Made by a program: the position numbers and the translations under genes | NCBI RefSeq assembly: GCF_021018895.1 | Contig: NC_079381.1 | Span: forward strand, 16,016,501 to 16,080,500 | Source: Seriola aureovittata | Lineage: Eukaryota > Chordata > Actinopteri > Carangiformes > Carangidae | Direction: 5' to 3' | Length of the DNA stretch: 64,000 nt | Notes under the pieces: model-generated | Database searches by the model: none | Seen by the model: only the letters and a program-made list of their open reading frames with translations | What the model was told of the DNA's origin: nothing | Part shown: piece by piece, positions 50,621 to 60,442 of the stretch | How the letters are laid out: every line of letters begins with the position of its first letter | Numbering within the stretch: position 1 is the first letter of the stretch

Positions 50621-51775
50621 GAGTCCCACAGCATAGGCGTACCCATTCCATTACAGATCCTCCGTATTTACACCAGCTTATGTTTCCTTGTACATTTGCT
50701 TTGGGTAGGAACAGTGTCAGTATGGGAGCCTTGTTGTAAAATTCAGCTTTGTAAAACATCTTGTTGAGAATCAGTCTGAGAGGTGCTTATTCACTTCTGT
50801 TGTGACTTAACTATTCTGTTAAGTGGCCATTTATTGACTGTCTTTTGGCTGGTTTACTTTTTGTTGTTGCAGTTTGTTTATATTTAACAGGCGGTTTTCC
50901 ATGCACCTGTACACTGTTTCTTCAGTTATAACTGAAACTCTTTTTGGGCCCTTGCATATACGTACATACAATAAAAATATGACTCACCTTTTATGGCTGT
51001 ACTAAGCTTTTACGTGGTGTTGAAGTTTGATGTTCAGAACATCTCAGTATCTGATGTTTTGTCCTCCAACTGAATCGCAAGCACCACAAAATTCACTATC
51101 AGATTTTGTATTTTTGACTTTGATTTATTTCTTTGTGGGTGTGTTCAAAAGAAAGTGTAAAAAGAAAAATCTGATTGGTTGGGCTTTGATTCGTAAACCT
51201 GTGCCCTTTAACTACCTATTTAATAACCAGTGTGAGCTACAAATCCTATTCACAATATTTACAAGACAAAATTACAATTGATCAGGAAGCTGTGATGAAA
51301 GAGCTGTGAAAAGATGGCCACATCATCAGCTTACATTTTTCTGGCCAAGTCCAAACTGCAGAGGAGCTCAAAGACATAAAGCCTTCATCTCTCAGTTGAT
51401 TCATTCAATCTTATTTCAGAGCAGTTGATACAATCTGATGGAATAGTCTGCTCTAAATACTGAGCTGTGGAGCTGCTCTCCAGCTGTTGCTTATCCCAAG
51501 GTAATAAAAATGGGACAAATCAGCCCATAATCCCTCCTCAGTCCCTCCATTGTTCTTTGTATGATGCTATGGTAAAAAATGGGACCTTCTTAGTATTCAG
51601 AGTAACATCAGCATCAGCAGAATTCTCCTCTTTGACATGTTTTGTGGGGCTTTCTGTCAGAGTTTGTAGACAGCTCCAGATGGAAAATCATTTTTATATG
51701 GATTTCTATCATGTGATGCTGTCATGATAATGAGACATCAGAAATTTGTGGCAGTTGTGCATCAATACCAAAATA

Positions 51776-52065
51776 CACTGATCAGCCATAACATTATGAC
51801 CACCTGCCTAATATAGCGTAGGTCCCACTTTTGCCGCCAAAACAGCTCTGACCCGACGAGGCATAGACTCCACAAGACCTTTTGAAGACAGATCAGCAGA
51901 TCCATTCAGTCCTGTAAGTTGTGAGGTGGGGCCTCCATGCGTCGGACCTGTTTGTCCAGTACATCCCACAGATGCTCGATTGGATTGAGATCTGGGGAAT
52001 TTGGAGGCCAAGTCAACACCTTGAATTTCTTGTTGTGTTCCTCAAACCATTCCTGAACCTTTATT
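51776..52065 (+). mobile_element. Terminal fragment of a fish DNA transposon (ACTGATCAGCCATAACATTATGACC family)
   Basis: Begins CACTGATCAGCCATAACATT and continues with ATGACCACCTGCC, CCGACGAGGCATAGACTCC, TCCCACAGATGCTCGATTGG and ATTTGGAGGCCAAGTCAAC. This is a very widespread fish repeat whose strand here appears antisense to its transposase. It stops near CATTCCTGAACC, so only the first ~290 bases remain. Confidence 0.7.
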
Positions 52066-52918
52066 TTGTTCAGTTTTTAAAACATGTTTTGCAGGAACAA
52101 AGCTCAACTTCACTTCTAATTTTTCATGTTTTTTTTTTTTTTTTTAGGTGTTTCAATGACATATTTGATTTAGACTTCAAGGGCTACATCTTATTTTTAT
52201 TTTTTCAATATTTCAACTTCAGCTTTTACTTCACCATTTTATCCCTCTCCAACATTTCTCAGCATTTAAGTAATCTTAAAGAATAAATGCAAATTATATT
52301 GTGTCTGTCCCCCTCCTCAAGTGCAATAACAGTATTTTATCCAAAAAAGATTTTCCCCCAACAATGCAACATCAGAAAAACTATGTGCCACATCCCTTCG
52401 AAGCACGGTCTTGCAAATGCAACCTGAAGAGGCTCTATAAATCTAGCAAATGAGGCTCGGCTTTAAAAAGATATCTTCTGAACACATAATCATAATCGTA
52501 AACATTTCTAAGCATTATATTTTTGTACTTGAAATTGTCTTGTTATGTGCAAAAGGTGTGCACTTTGTTCTCAGCAGGAATTGCTATTGGAAATCATGCA
52601 ATATCATCACCAAGCTCATTTTTATGGAAGGGCCTTGTCACGACACTGAATACTGAAGAATTACATTAGTCCTGAAATGACTTCAGTGTTAAAGCTTTGT
52701 GATGGTTCTGTTTATACGAGTCTCTCTGTTATCGGAAATACCCCTTAATTTGCATCATTGATGGCTCCTCTGAATAGTTTAATATGATTCTCATAAATTC
52801 ATTTTTCTTTTTATTCGCAATCACTAGAGTCAAACATGTATTCTGCCATGTACTCCTGTGAAAATGACATATGTCCTAATGTTTTTTTTTTTTCATTCTC
52901 TTTTCTTTCTCTTTGCAG

Positions 52919-52958
52919 GTTTCCCTGATTTTCCAGGGAGTGCTCCCTCTTTGTAGCG
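52919..52958 (+). other. znf462: 5' UTR part of znf462 exon 2
   Basis: Forty bases between the acceptor AG (52917-52918, after a 30-base pyrimidine tract) and the start codon. The start context GCGATGG has G at -3 and G at +4, a favourable Kozak setting. Confidence 0.75.
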
Positions 52959-53178
52959 ATGGAGGTACTGCAGTGTGATGGCTGTGACTTCCGTGCCGAG
53001 TCATATGATGACTTGAAGACCCATATTCAGGAAGTGCACACTGTTTTCCTGCAGCCTGCAGATGCAGATGAGTCTGACTCTCTGAAAGACGAGGACGAAG
53101 ACGAGGAGGAAGAAGAGGAACATGAGGACTATGAGGATAAGGATGACAAGGATTATACGCCTCCTAAAGCTGGAATGA
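52959..53178 (+). CDS. znf462: znf462 coding exon 2: start codon, zinc finger 1, acidic tract
   Basis: First coding exon, 220 nt, codons 1-73 plus one base. The protein opens MEVLQCDGCDFRAESYDDLK, closely matching the known ZNF462 N-terminus. Finger 1 is C6-C9-H22-H27 (spacing C-x2-C-x12-H-x4-H). Residues 44-65 are almost wholly Asp/Glu with a few Lys, a conserved acidic region that may mediate protein contacts. The exon ends at ATG-A|GTATGT (GT at 53179-53180), phase 1, and joins exon 3 at GC to make Ser74. Reading past the donor would give only 29 extra residues before a stop, so that form is taken as intronic. Confidence 0.93.
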
Positions 53179-53406
53179 GTATGTCTACCACATTAATTCC
53201 GATGTTACTGTTAATTTGTTGGGGATTAGGAAACACTCTCTTCAGAGAACACTTTACAGTAGGATGATCGTATACTTTAGTGAAGAGCATAAAAATGTAT
53301 TGAGTTGTGGCTGAATTTATTAACAGAAATCACAGAAGGACTAAATAATGGCAGGAAAATGTTACTGTTTTACTATTAATGTCTCATATACTTTCTCTTT
53401 TTTCAG
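53179..53406 (+). other. znf462: znf462 intron 2 (228 nt)
   Basis: Donor GTATGT and acceptor CTTTCTCTTTTTTCAG. A short intron, with matching phase 1 on both sides. An in-frame ATG at 53379 lies inside it and is not the start. Confidence 0.85.
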
Positions 53407-56400
53407 GCCCCAACTCTGCTGACAGTTCCAACCAAACGTCACAAAAGCAGACCGCTGAAACCCATCTGCCATTTTACCAGTGCAAGTTCTGTGTCCGTTA
53501 CTTCAGATCAAAGTCATTCTTAAGAAACCACACCAAAAAAGTGCACAATGTTGCAGAGGAAGATCCAGATGCAAGTATCTCCTCACCGACAGCTAAGCAG
53601 CCCAGCTACACCGTTGTAATGCACAACGACCATTCAAAAGTGTACTCCTGTCAGTATTGCACGTACAAGTCTCCACGCAGAGCGAGGATAATGAAACACC
53701 AACTAATGTATCATAGCAAAGTTCCCTCAGAGAGCACTGGAGATCCTTCAGAATACGCTGAGACTGCAGAGGAGTCTGACTCAGCCGGTGGACTCATGAA
53801 GGGAATGTTTGCCTGTGAATGGTGTGACTATCAGACTGACCAGAAGGACAGCTGGACTAGTCACGTGGTGAAGGAGCACAGCGACAAGGTCAAGATAGTT
53901 TCCTGCATTGCGGAGCTGGAGGGGGAGGCAAGTGCAAACTCGCCCAAGCCAGATTCTCCCTCTAGCCCGACTAGATCAAAGATGAGCTTTGCTGATGTTC
54001 GCGGGAAGGAGGAGGAGGAGGAGGAGGAGGAGACGGGAGAAAAAACACCAGAAAACACAGCGGAGAAGTCAGTCCCAGACATCTCATCCTTTCAGTATGC
54101 ACAGATTAGTGCAGTAACACCCAACAGCACAGGTTCCTCTATTTTGTCCAAGAGGTTTGCTTCATCTGATGCCCCCAACAGTGTCATAGAGATGGATGCC
54201 AACTTACTCAACGAGGAAGACTCTAGGAGCAGCTTAGAGGATGATGACGATGAAGAGCTGGGCGATATAGATGATCCCAGCTACACTGGAACCCTGTCAG
54301 CAGACGCAAAGCAGCTTTTAACTGATGAGGATAACAAATTGCTGGAGACTAAAGGAATACCTTTCAGAAAGTACATGAACCGCTTTCAGTGCCCCTTCTG
54401 CTCCTTCCTCACCATGCACAGGCGGAGCATTTCCCGCCACATTGAAAACATTCACCTTTCTGGCAAAACCACAGTGTATAAATGTGATGAATGCCCATTT
54501 ATTTGCACCAGTCCTCTTAAACTAGGCGCGCACAAACAGAGCCACAGTTCCTCAGATTTAGAGACCATGGACCTAACGAGCGATAGTCCAGAACCTCAGA
54601 GTGAAAACGCTGAAGAGCCAGTGAATGGGGGTAACGTAAGCTCCAAAGTCAATGGAAAAAAGACGACCAGCACATCGAACGACCAGCAGAACCCTCATCG
54701 CTGCACGCTCTGCAGCTTTTCCACCACCACTCTGAAAGGCCTGAGGGTTCACCAGCAGCATAAGCATTCCTACTGTGATGACCTAGATCCCTCTGTCTTT
54801 GAAAGCCAGCTGACTGACCAGCCAGACTCTGAGGTGGACGCTTCTCCAATCTTTCTACAAAAAACCCAGACCTCCATTTTAGGGCTTGCCACCAAAAAGC
54901 CCCTAGTAACAGGGAAAAGAGCCAGGAAGTCCATTAATGACTTGCCTTTGGACTTGTCCTCGGTCAAGAAGCGAACTAGAATTGATGAAATTGCGAGTAA
55001 CCTTCAAAGTAAGATAAGCCAAAGCCAACAGGACATGATCATAAATCTGGATGACATGGATGAAGAAGATGCAGGAGAAAATCACACCGGTGCTGATAAA
55101 GAGGGGAGAGACCATGACAGCCAAAACCCAGTTTTTACCTACAACACACAACAGCTTCATGGGAGAGAATCAATGATCTCTCACGAGGGAGGCAGAATAG
55201 GGAAAAGAAAAAGCAATCCCAAATCAAAACCTAGAAACATTCCTATATCACTGACTCTCTCAGATGATAGTGAAAACATCTCTGCTGATCCCACTGACGG
55301 CACTGTCCAGGAGAACGCTGAATATTCAGAGGAAACCGGAACTACACGTTTCTACTGTAAACACTGTGATTACCACAACAAGTCGGCTCGTAGCGTCAGC
55401 ACCCATTACCAGAGGATGCACCCGTACATCAAGTTCAGCTTTAAGTACATCCTGGACCCCGAAGACCAGAGCGCGGTCTTCCGCTGCTTAGAGTGCTACA
55501 TTGAATACACAAATTACAATGATCTACACCAACACTACATGGATCACCACCCTGAAGCAAGCAACGTGCTCAACTTCAACCAACCGCATCTGTTATACTT
55601 GTGCCGCTTTTGTTCATATACGAGCCCCAATGTCAGGAGCCTAATGCCCCATTACCAAAGAATGCACCCAACAGTGAAGATCAACAACGCCATGATCTTC
55701 TCCAGCTATATCGTGGAGCAGCCCCACAAAGCAGGTGAATCGCAAACTCTGAGGGAAATATTAAACTCTGGCCCCAAGACGTTTAACTCGGCCACGTCGA
55801 CGCCCAGGTCCTCCTCCAGCCCGGTGCTGAAAACCGTTTCCAAGACCCCTGAAGCTAGTGCTGAGGCAGACTCTCTTAAAGAGGCCATGGGTGGTAACGT
55901 TGTTGTCTACGATTGTGACGTGTGTTCCTTTGCTAGTCCCAACATGCACTCTGTTTTGGTGCACTACCAGAAGAAACACCCAGAGCAAAAGGCGTCTTAT
56001 TTCCGTATACAGAAAACCATGAAGGTCATGTCAGTGGATCAGTCGCAGCCTGTAGCCAACTCTTCGTTTAACCTCAGCATGTCTACGCCGCCGAAACAAT
56101 CAAGCGCAGCACTGTACGGATCAGATGAAGAAATGTACTACTGTAAACACTGCGTTTACAGCAACAGATCCGTTGTTGGTGTGTTGGTCCATTATCAGAA
56201 AAGACACCCAGAAGTAAAAGTAACTGCAAAATATATCAAACATGGCGCTCCCACCCCTGGTTTGATGAAACTAATGGATGAATTGCAAATTGCGGCTCCC
56301 AAACAGTTTTTGAAGCAGTTTCAAAATAATGGTCACGATGGATCGAACAACTCGAGCCCTAAACCGGGAAGTGGTGATAAAGGTGAGGATGAGCTGTTCT

Positions 56401-58643
56401 TTTGTCAGCACTGTGATTATGGCAACCGCACTGTAAAAGGAGTGCTCATTCATTACCAGAAGAAGCACAGAGAAACCAAGGCCAACGCTGACCTCGTACG
56501 TCGTCACACTGCAGTTGTCCGGAGTCAGCGTGAGCGTGCACAGATGGTTCAGTCAGGTAGCGTCTCTTCTGCCATGATCCCAGCCCCTCCTGACCCTGAA
56601 ACCGCTGCGCCCCTGCGTAACCTCAAGTGCAGACACTGTTCCTACACATCCCCCTATGTCTATGCCCTGAAGAAGCATCTGAAGAAAGAGCACCCCACTG
56701 TGAAAGCCACGGCCATGACCATTTTACACTGGGCTTACCAAGATGGCATACTGGAGGCTGGCTACCACTGTGAATGGTGCATCTACTCCCATGCTGAACC
56801 CCAGGGTCTGCTGCTCCATTACCAAAGACGCCACCCTGAGCACAACGTCGATTACACATACATGGCCAGCAAGCTATGGGCTGGGCCGGAAACCACCCAA
56901 CAACAAGGAGGCAATATGGAAACCAAACATTACAAATGCAGAGACTGCGCCTTTGAGGCCTGTACAATATGGGACATCACCAGTCACTATCAGGCGGTCC
57001 ACCCCTGGGCCATCAAAGGGGATGAATCTGTGCTGTTGGATATCATCAAAGGGAATGGCTCAGCTGAAAAGATCCACCAGCAGGTCGCCAAAGAACACGT
57101 GTCTTTCAACTGCCAGTCTATTGAAGATGATGGAGCGCTGGTCATCGCCATCCCACCTCAAGAAAGCAATCCTCATCCTTCCCACCCACGTCTTTCCATC
57201 TCTAACAATCCCTATCAGTGTACTGTATGTCTGTCAGAGTACAACAGTCTCCATGGCCTCCTCACACACTACGGAAAGAAGCACCCAGGCATGAAAGTAA
57301 AAGCTGCAGATTTTGCACAGGAGGCAGACATCAACCCCAGTTCTGTGTATAAATGTCGTCACTGTCCATATGTAAACTCTCGCATCCACGGTGTCCTCAC
57401 CCACTATCAGAAAAGGCACCCGTTAGTGAAAGTCACCGCGGAAGATTTTGCAGATGACATAGAGCAAATCACTGACTTAAATGAAGGAGATGACAAGTGC
57501 AAAACTCAAAGGCAGGGCTACGGCGCATACAGATGCAAAATGTGCCCGTACACACATGGGACACTGGAGAAACTCAAAATCCATTATGAGAAGTATCACA
57601 ATCAGTCTGCCTCTGAAATGTTCTCTCCCTCTCTGACAAATTTCTCTTCTGGTAAAGACACAGAGCCAGTAGCTGAATGCAGTGCTAGTAATCTATCAAG
57701 TGCAGCAAAAGTCCAGGAGGTCAGTGAATTGGACCTTGCCCTCTCCCAGTTACCCATCAATAAGACAGAAAAACATGCTGTATTCAAGTGTCAACTCTGC
57801 AAATACTTCTGTTCTACCAGGAAAGGCATCGCTCGCCACTACCGTATCAAGCACAACAATGTCCGTGCTCAGCCAGAGGGTAAAAACAATGTCTTCAAAT
57901 GTGCTCTGTGTTCATACACAAATCCTATACGCAAAGGCCTGGCAGCACACTACCAGAAGCGCCATGATATTGATGCCTATTATACCCATTGTCTGGCTGC
58001 TTCCAAGACTTTAAGCGAGAAGCCCGCCAAAGTGATAGCACCCCCGCTGTCAGAGGGAGACAATTCAGAAATGAGTGAAGACCTACGTTTGGCTGTGGAG
58101 AGACGAAGGTGTTCTCTTTGCGCCTTCCAGGCCTTCAGCAGGAAGAGCATTGTCTCACATTACATTAAACGCCACCCAGGTGTCTTCCCCAAGAAGCAGC
58201 ATGCTAGCAAGCTTGGTCGCTACTTTACCGTTATCTATGCCAAAGAACCTGAGAAGATTGCTGTGGAAGAGGAAGAGAAGGAAGTGCTGGAGGTTTCGAT
58301 TGAACCCGACCAGGACAGAGAGGTTGAGTGGCTGCCATATAAGTGTCTAAAATGCTTCCGGTTGTCTTTCAGCACAGGCGAGCTGCTCTCTATGCACTAC
58401 AATGACCACCACAGCAATGACTTGAAGAGGGATTTTATGGTGTCGCCCGGTCCTGGGGACGAGGACTCTGAGTTGTACCAGTGTTCTCACTGTGAGCTGA
58501 AGTTCCTGGCTCTCCCAGTTCTGGCCAGACATCTACTGAATCACAGTGAGGAGTTTCAGAAGAGGGCCATGAGGCAGGAGAGGAGGAAGCAGCTTCTCAG
58601 CAAACAGAAAGCCACAGAGCTACCTGACAACAGACCTGACAAG
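53407..58643 (+). CDS. znf462: znf462 giant exon 3: zinc fingers 2-24 of the ZNF462 chromatin regulator
   Basis: A single 5,237-nt exon encoding residues 74-1819 without a stop. ZNF462 is a nuclear multi-finger protein; in mammals it is linked to G9A/GLP-HP1 heterochromatin at enhancers and its loss causes a neurodevelopmental syndrome. I count 23 C2H2 fingers here, the first at about residue 99 (CKFC) and the last at about 1766 (CSHC). Most use C-x2-C-x12-H-x4-H with the end HYQKRHP or close variants and no TGEKP linkers, so they are not a classic DNA-reading array. Other features: acidic patches near residues 275-285 and 350-363; a PLDLS motif at residues 587-591 (54945-54959), which fits a CtBP-binding site, followed at once by the basic KKRTR, a likely nuclear localisation signal; and Ser/Pro-rich disordered linkers. 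Donor AAG|GTGAGT (GT at 58644-58645), phase 0. The giant exon is a known trait of this gene family. Confidence 0.96.
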
Positions 58644-59316
58644 GTGAGTGAAGATACAAGTCTCCCTAAAACCTTGTCAGTCAAAGAATGTAAATCATCT
58701 GATGCCACACCTTAACTCGTGGAGGTCAAAAGCTCCCGTGGTTTAAAAACAAAACAGCTGAAAGACATTATCTACCTCTGAGAGTGAAGTTAATTTATCC
58801 AAACATGATTTTATAAACACACATTCATTGCAGATGCACCCTAAGTAGTTCAGTTCTGCCAAAACTGAAGTGACGAAATAATTAAAGAGATAATAATGTA
58901 TTTCGATTGGCCTCTTCACTGTCACCAGGAGTATATAACAGTGCATGATAATGAGGTGTGATAATTAGTTTCATAATTAGTTCATTAAAAATACCATTGA
59001 TCTCATTTAAAGCACAGTGGGGTCCAAAAGTCTGAGACCATTTTCCCATTCAAGTGAATGTGAAATTTGAGAACAGTGGCAGTGTTATTGGAGATAAGGT
59101 CAATCTCATAGAGGAGAGAGAGAGAGAGATAGCAGTGTCTTCTGACTGTGGCAAATACATCAGCTGGTTTAGATTCAAGTAAATTACACTGTTAATGTAA
59201 TTTAAGAGAAACAGCTTCATTACAAATCACTTTCAAATGCAAATTAAAAAAGATGTCAAACAAAAATTAAACAATAACTTAAACAGGTTCTTTCTGTACT
59301 TTTCTTTTCGAAACAG
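58644..59316 (+). other. znf462: znf462 intron 3 (673 nt)
   Basis: Donor GTGAGT, acceptor TTTCTTTTCGAAACAG. If not spliced, translation would continue 24 codons to the TAA at 58713-58715. Inside, 59009-59035 reads CACAGTGGGGTCCAAAAGTC then TGAGACC, the terminal repeat of a fish Tc1 family, as a solitary fragment. A short (GA)n run lies at 59112-59129. Confidence 0.8.
59009..59065 (+). mobile_element. Solitary Tc1 terminal-repeat fragment in intron 3
   Basis: CAGTGGGGTCCAAAAGTCTG is the start of a common fish Tc1 family. Only about 50 bases remain recognisable, and no transposase part or partner end is seen before exon 4. Confidence 0.55.
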
Positions 59317-59451
59317 GAAAGCCCTGTAAATAAAACTCCCATAGGATTCAGGTGTAACTTCTGCATAGAGGTGCACCCCACCCTCCGAGCCATCTGCAAC
59401 CACCTGAGGAAGCACGTCCAGTATGGAGAGGTCAAAGAGGGACATGTCAAG
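59317..59451 (+). CDS. znf462: znf462 exon 4: one zinc finger in a 135-nt symmetric exon
   Basis: Acceptor AG at 59315-59316, donor AAG|GTAAAT (GT at 59452-59453). It adds exactly 45 codons (residues 1820-1864), phase 0 on both sides. It encodes a C2H2 finger: CNFC, 12 residues, then HLRKH (spacing x3), preceded by a short linker and followed by VQYGEVKEGHVK. Skipping it would remove just this finger and keep the frame. The frame agrees with exons 3 and 5, which supports the exon although it is too short to stand alone as an open frame. Confidence 0.9.
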
Positions 59452-59582
59452 GTAAATGGAGTTGGATTTAGTCTTCAATTTCTTTGAAGCTGTTACTGTA
59501 TTATATTTGTCTCATTTCAGTGGGGAACTTGCTACATGAATTTAGAATATTTTCATATTAGCTATCCACATATCAATATTAA

Positions 59583-59584
<2 letters not shown>

Positions 59585-59615
<31 letters not shown>
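59585..59615. repeat. (TA)n microsatellite
   Basis: Fifteen TA units, in intron 4 of znf462. Confidence 0.9.
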
Positions 59616-59617
<2 letters not shown>

Positions 59618-59739
59618 TGTATATTATTCCTTATTTATGGTAAAAATTAAAGTTCTTTTCAAAATATGTTTTTCATGTATAATGGCATATGCTGTTTGCT
59701 TGTCTGTAAAATGCATGAAATCAATAATAGTAGAAATAA

Positions 59740-60085
59740 TGATAGATATTTTGGGAAACACATTTCTTTGCTTTTTTGCTGAGAGTTAGATGAGAAGATT
59801 GGCATCACATCCATATGTCCGATGTTCATTAAATATGAAGCTTCTGCCATCGGCCTGTTAGCTTAATGTATTGACTGGAAGAAGGAAAAGTAGTGCGTTA
59901 GAGGTGCTGTTTTTAGAGGTGCAGATTTTATTAACATCAGACAGAGCCAAGCTATCGGTTTCCCTCCATTTCCACTCTTTATGTTAAGCTAAGCTCCCCA
60001 GCTGCTGGCTGTAGCTTCATATTTAGCGTACAGATATGAAAGTGGTATCCGTCGTCTCATCTAACACACATCAAAAAAAGCAAAT
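59740..60085. mobile_element. Fish dispersed element arranged as an inverted repeat
   Basis: The left part has GGGAAACACATTTCTTTGC, GAGTTAGATGAGAAGATTGG, AAATATGAAGCTTCTGCC and TTAGCTTAATGTATTGACTG, words of an abundant fish repeat. The right part (59969-60064) is the same sequence in reverse complement: AAGCTAAGCTCCCCAGC, GGCTGTAGCTTCATATTTAG and GTCTCATCTAA. Arms of about 95 bases pair imperfectly (about 70 percent by eye) around a loop of about 90 bases containing the CAGAGCCAAGCTATCGG part. Confidence 0.65.
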
Positions 60086-60393
60086 AAGCTTCTAAAATGC
60101 CAAGCTATGTCTCAACTAAATTGGGTAGCAACTTCTTCAGAGATCAAACAAATGTACAGTATTCATGAATCACTCCCACTTTAACATTAACAACACTTGA
60201 AAGACCCACTTGGTCTGTCCCCAGTGTTTCTGTCTTACTCCTGTTCCTCCTCGCTCTACAGCGATCTCTTTTACTGGGCTTGGGTGCTCTGTTTCCCATT
60301 TTGTTTATTACTGACATAGGCTTCTGGGTAGACAGTCTGTCAGCTTCCCCCAGAGAAAACAAGCAATGCTGTCCCATTGCAGTGGAAGAGAGT

Positions 60394-60442
60394 AGGGGTG
60401 GAGGGGTGGGGGGGTGGGGGGGTGGGGGGGTGGGGGGGTGGT
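60394..60442. repeat. (GGGGGGGT)n G-rich minisatellite
   Basis: GGGGTGGAGGGGTG is followed by four perfect repeats of seven G and one T. At least six G-runs lie within 50 bases, so it can form G-quadruplexes on the + (coding, hence RNA) strand. Located in intron 4. Confidence 0.9.

Larger units (their letters stand above)
32314..52918 (+). other. znf462: Inferred first intron of znf462
   Basis: If exon 1 ends at 32313, this 20.6-kb interval is intron 1, closed by the strong acceptor TTTCTTTCTCTTTGCAG|GT at 52902-52920. It holds only repeats and unrecognised AT-rich sequence; the recognisable repeats are listed separately. Gaps between them (34.4-35.2, 36.4-41.8, 43.0-44.2, 46.1-50.3, 50.6-51.7 and 52.1-52.9 kb) show no supportable exon. 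Another optional 5' exon is possible: a block ending in GTG|GTAAGT (GT at 37435-37436) has a perfect donor. Confidence 0.4.

Noticed and set aside
53379..53406. ATG at 53379 as the znf462 start
   Set aside because: It lies in intron 2 just before the acceptor. The exon 2 start at 52959 has the conserved N-terminus, a good Kozak context and matching splice phase.
53861..58532. Other-frame and antisense open frames within exon 3 (for example 56743-57294 +, 56623-56967 -)
   Set aside because: They overlap the zinc-finger coding sequence and have no independent domain; they are shadows of it.
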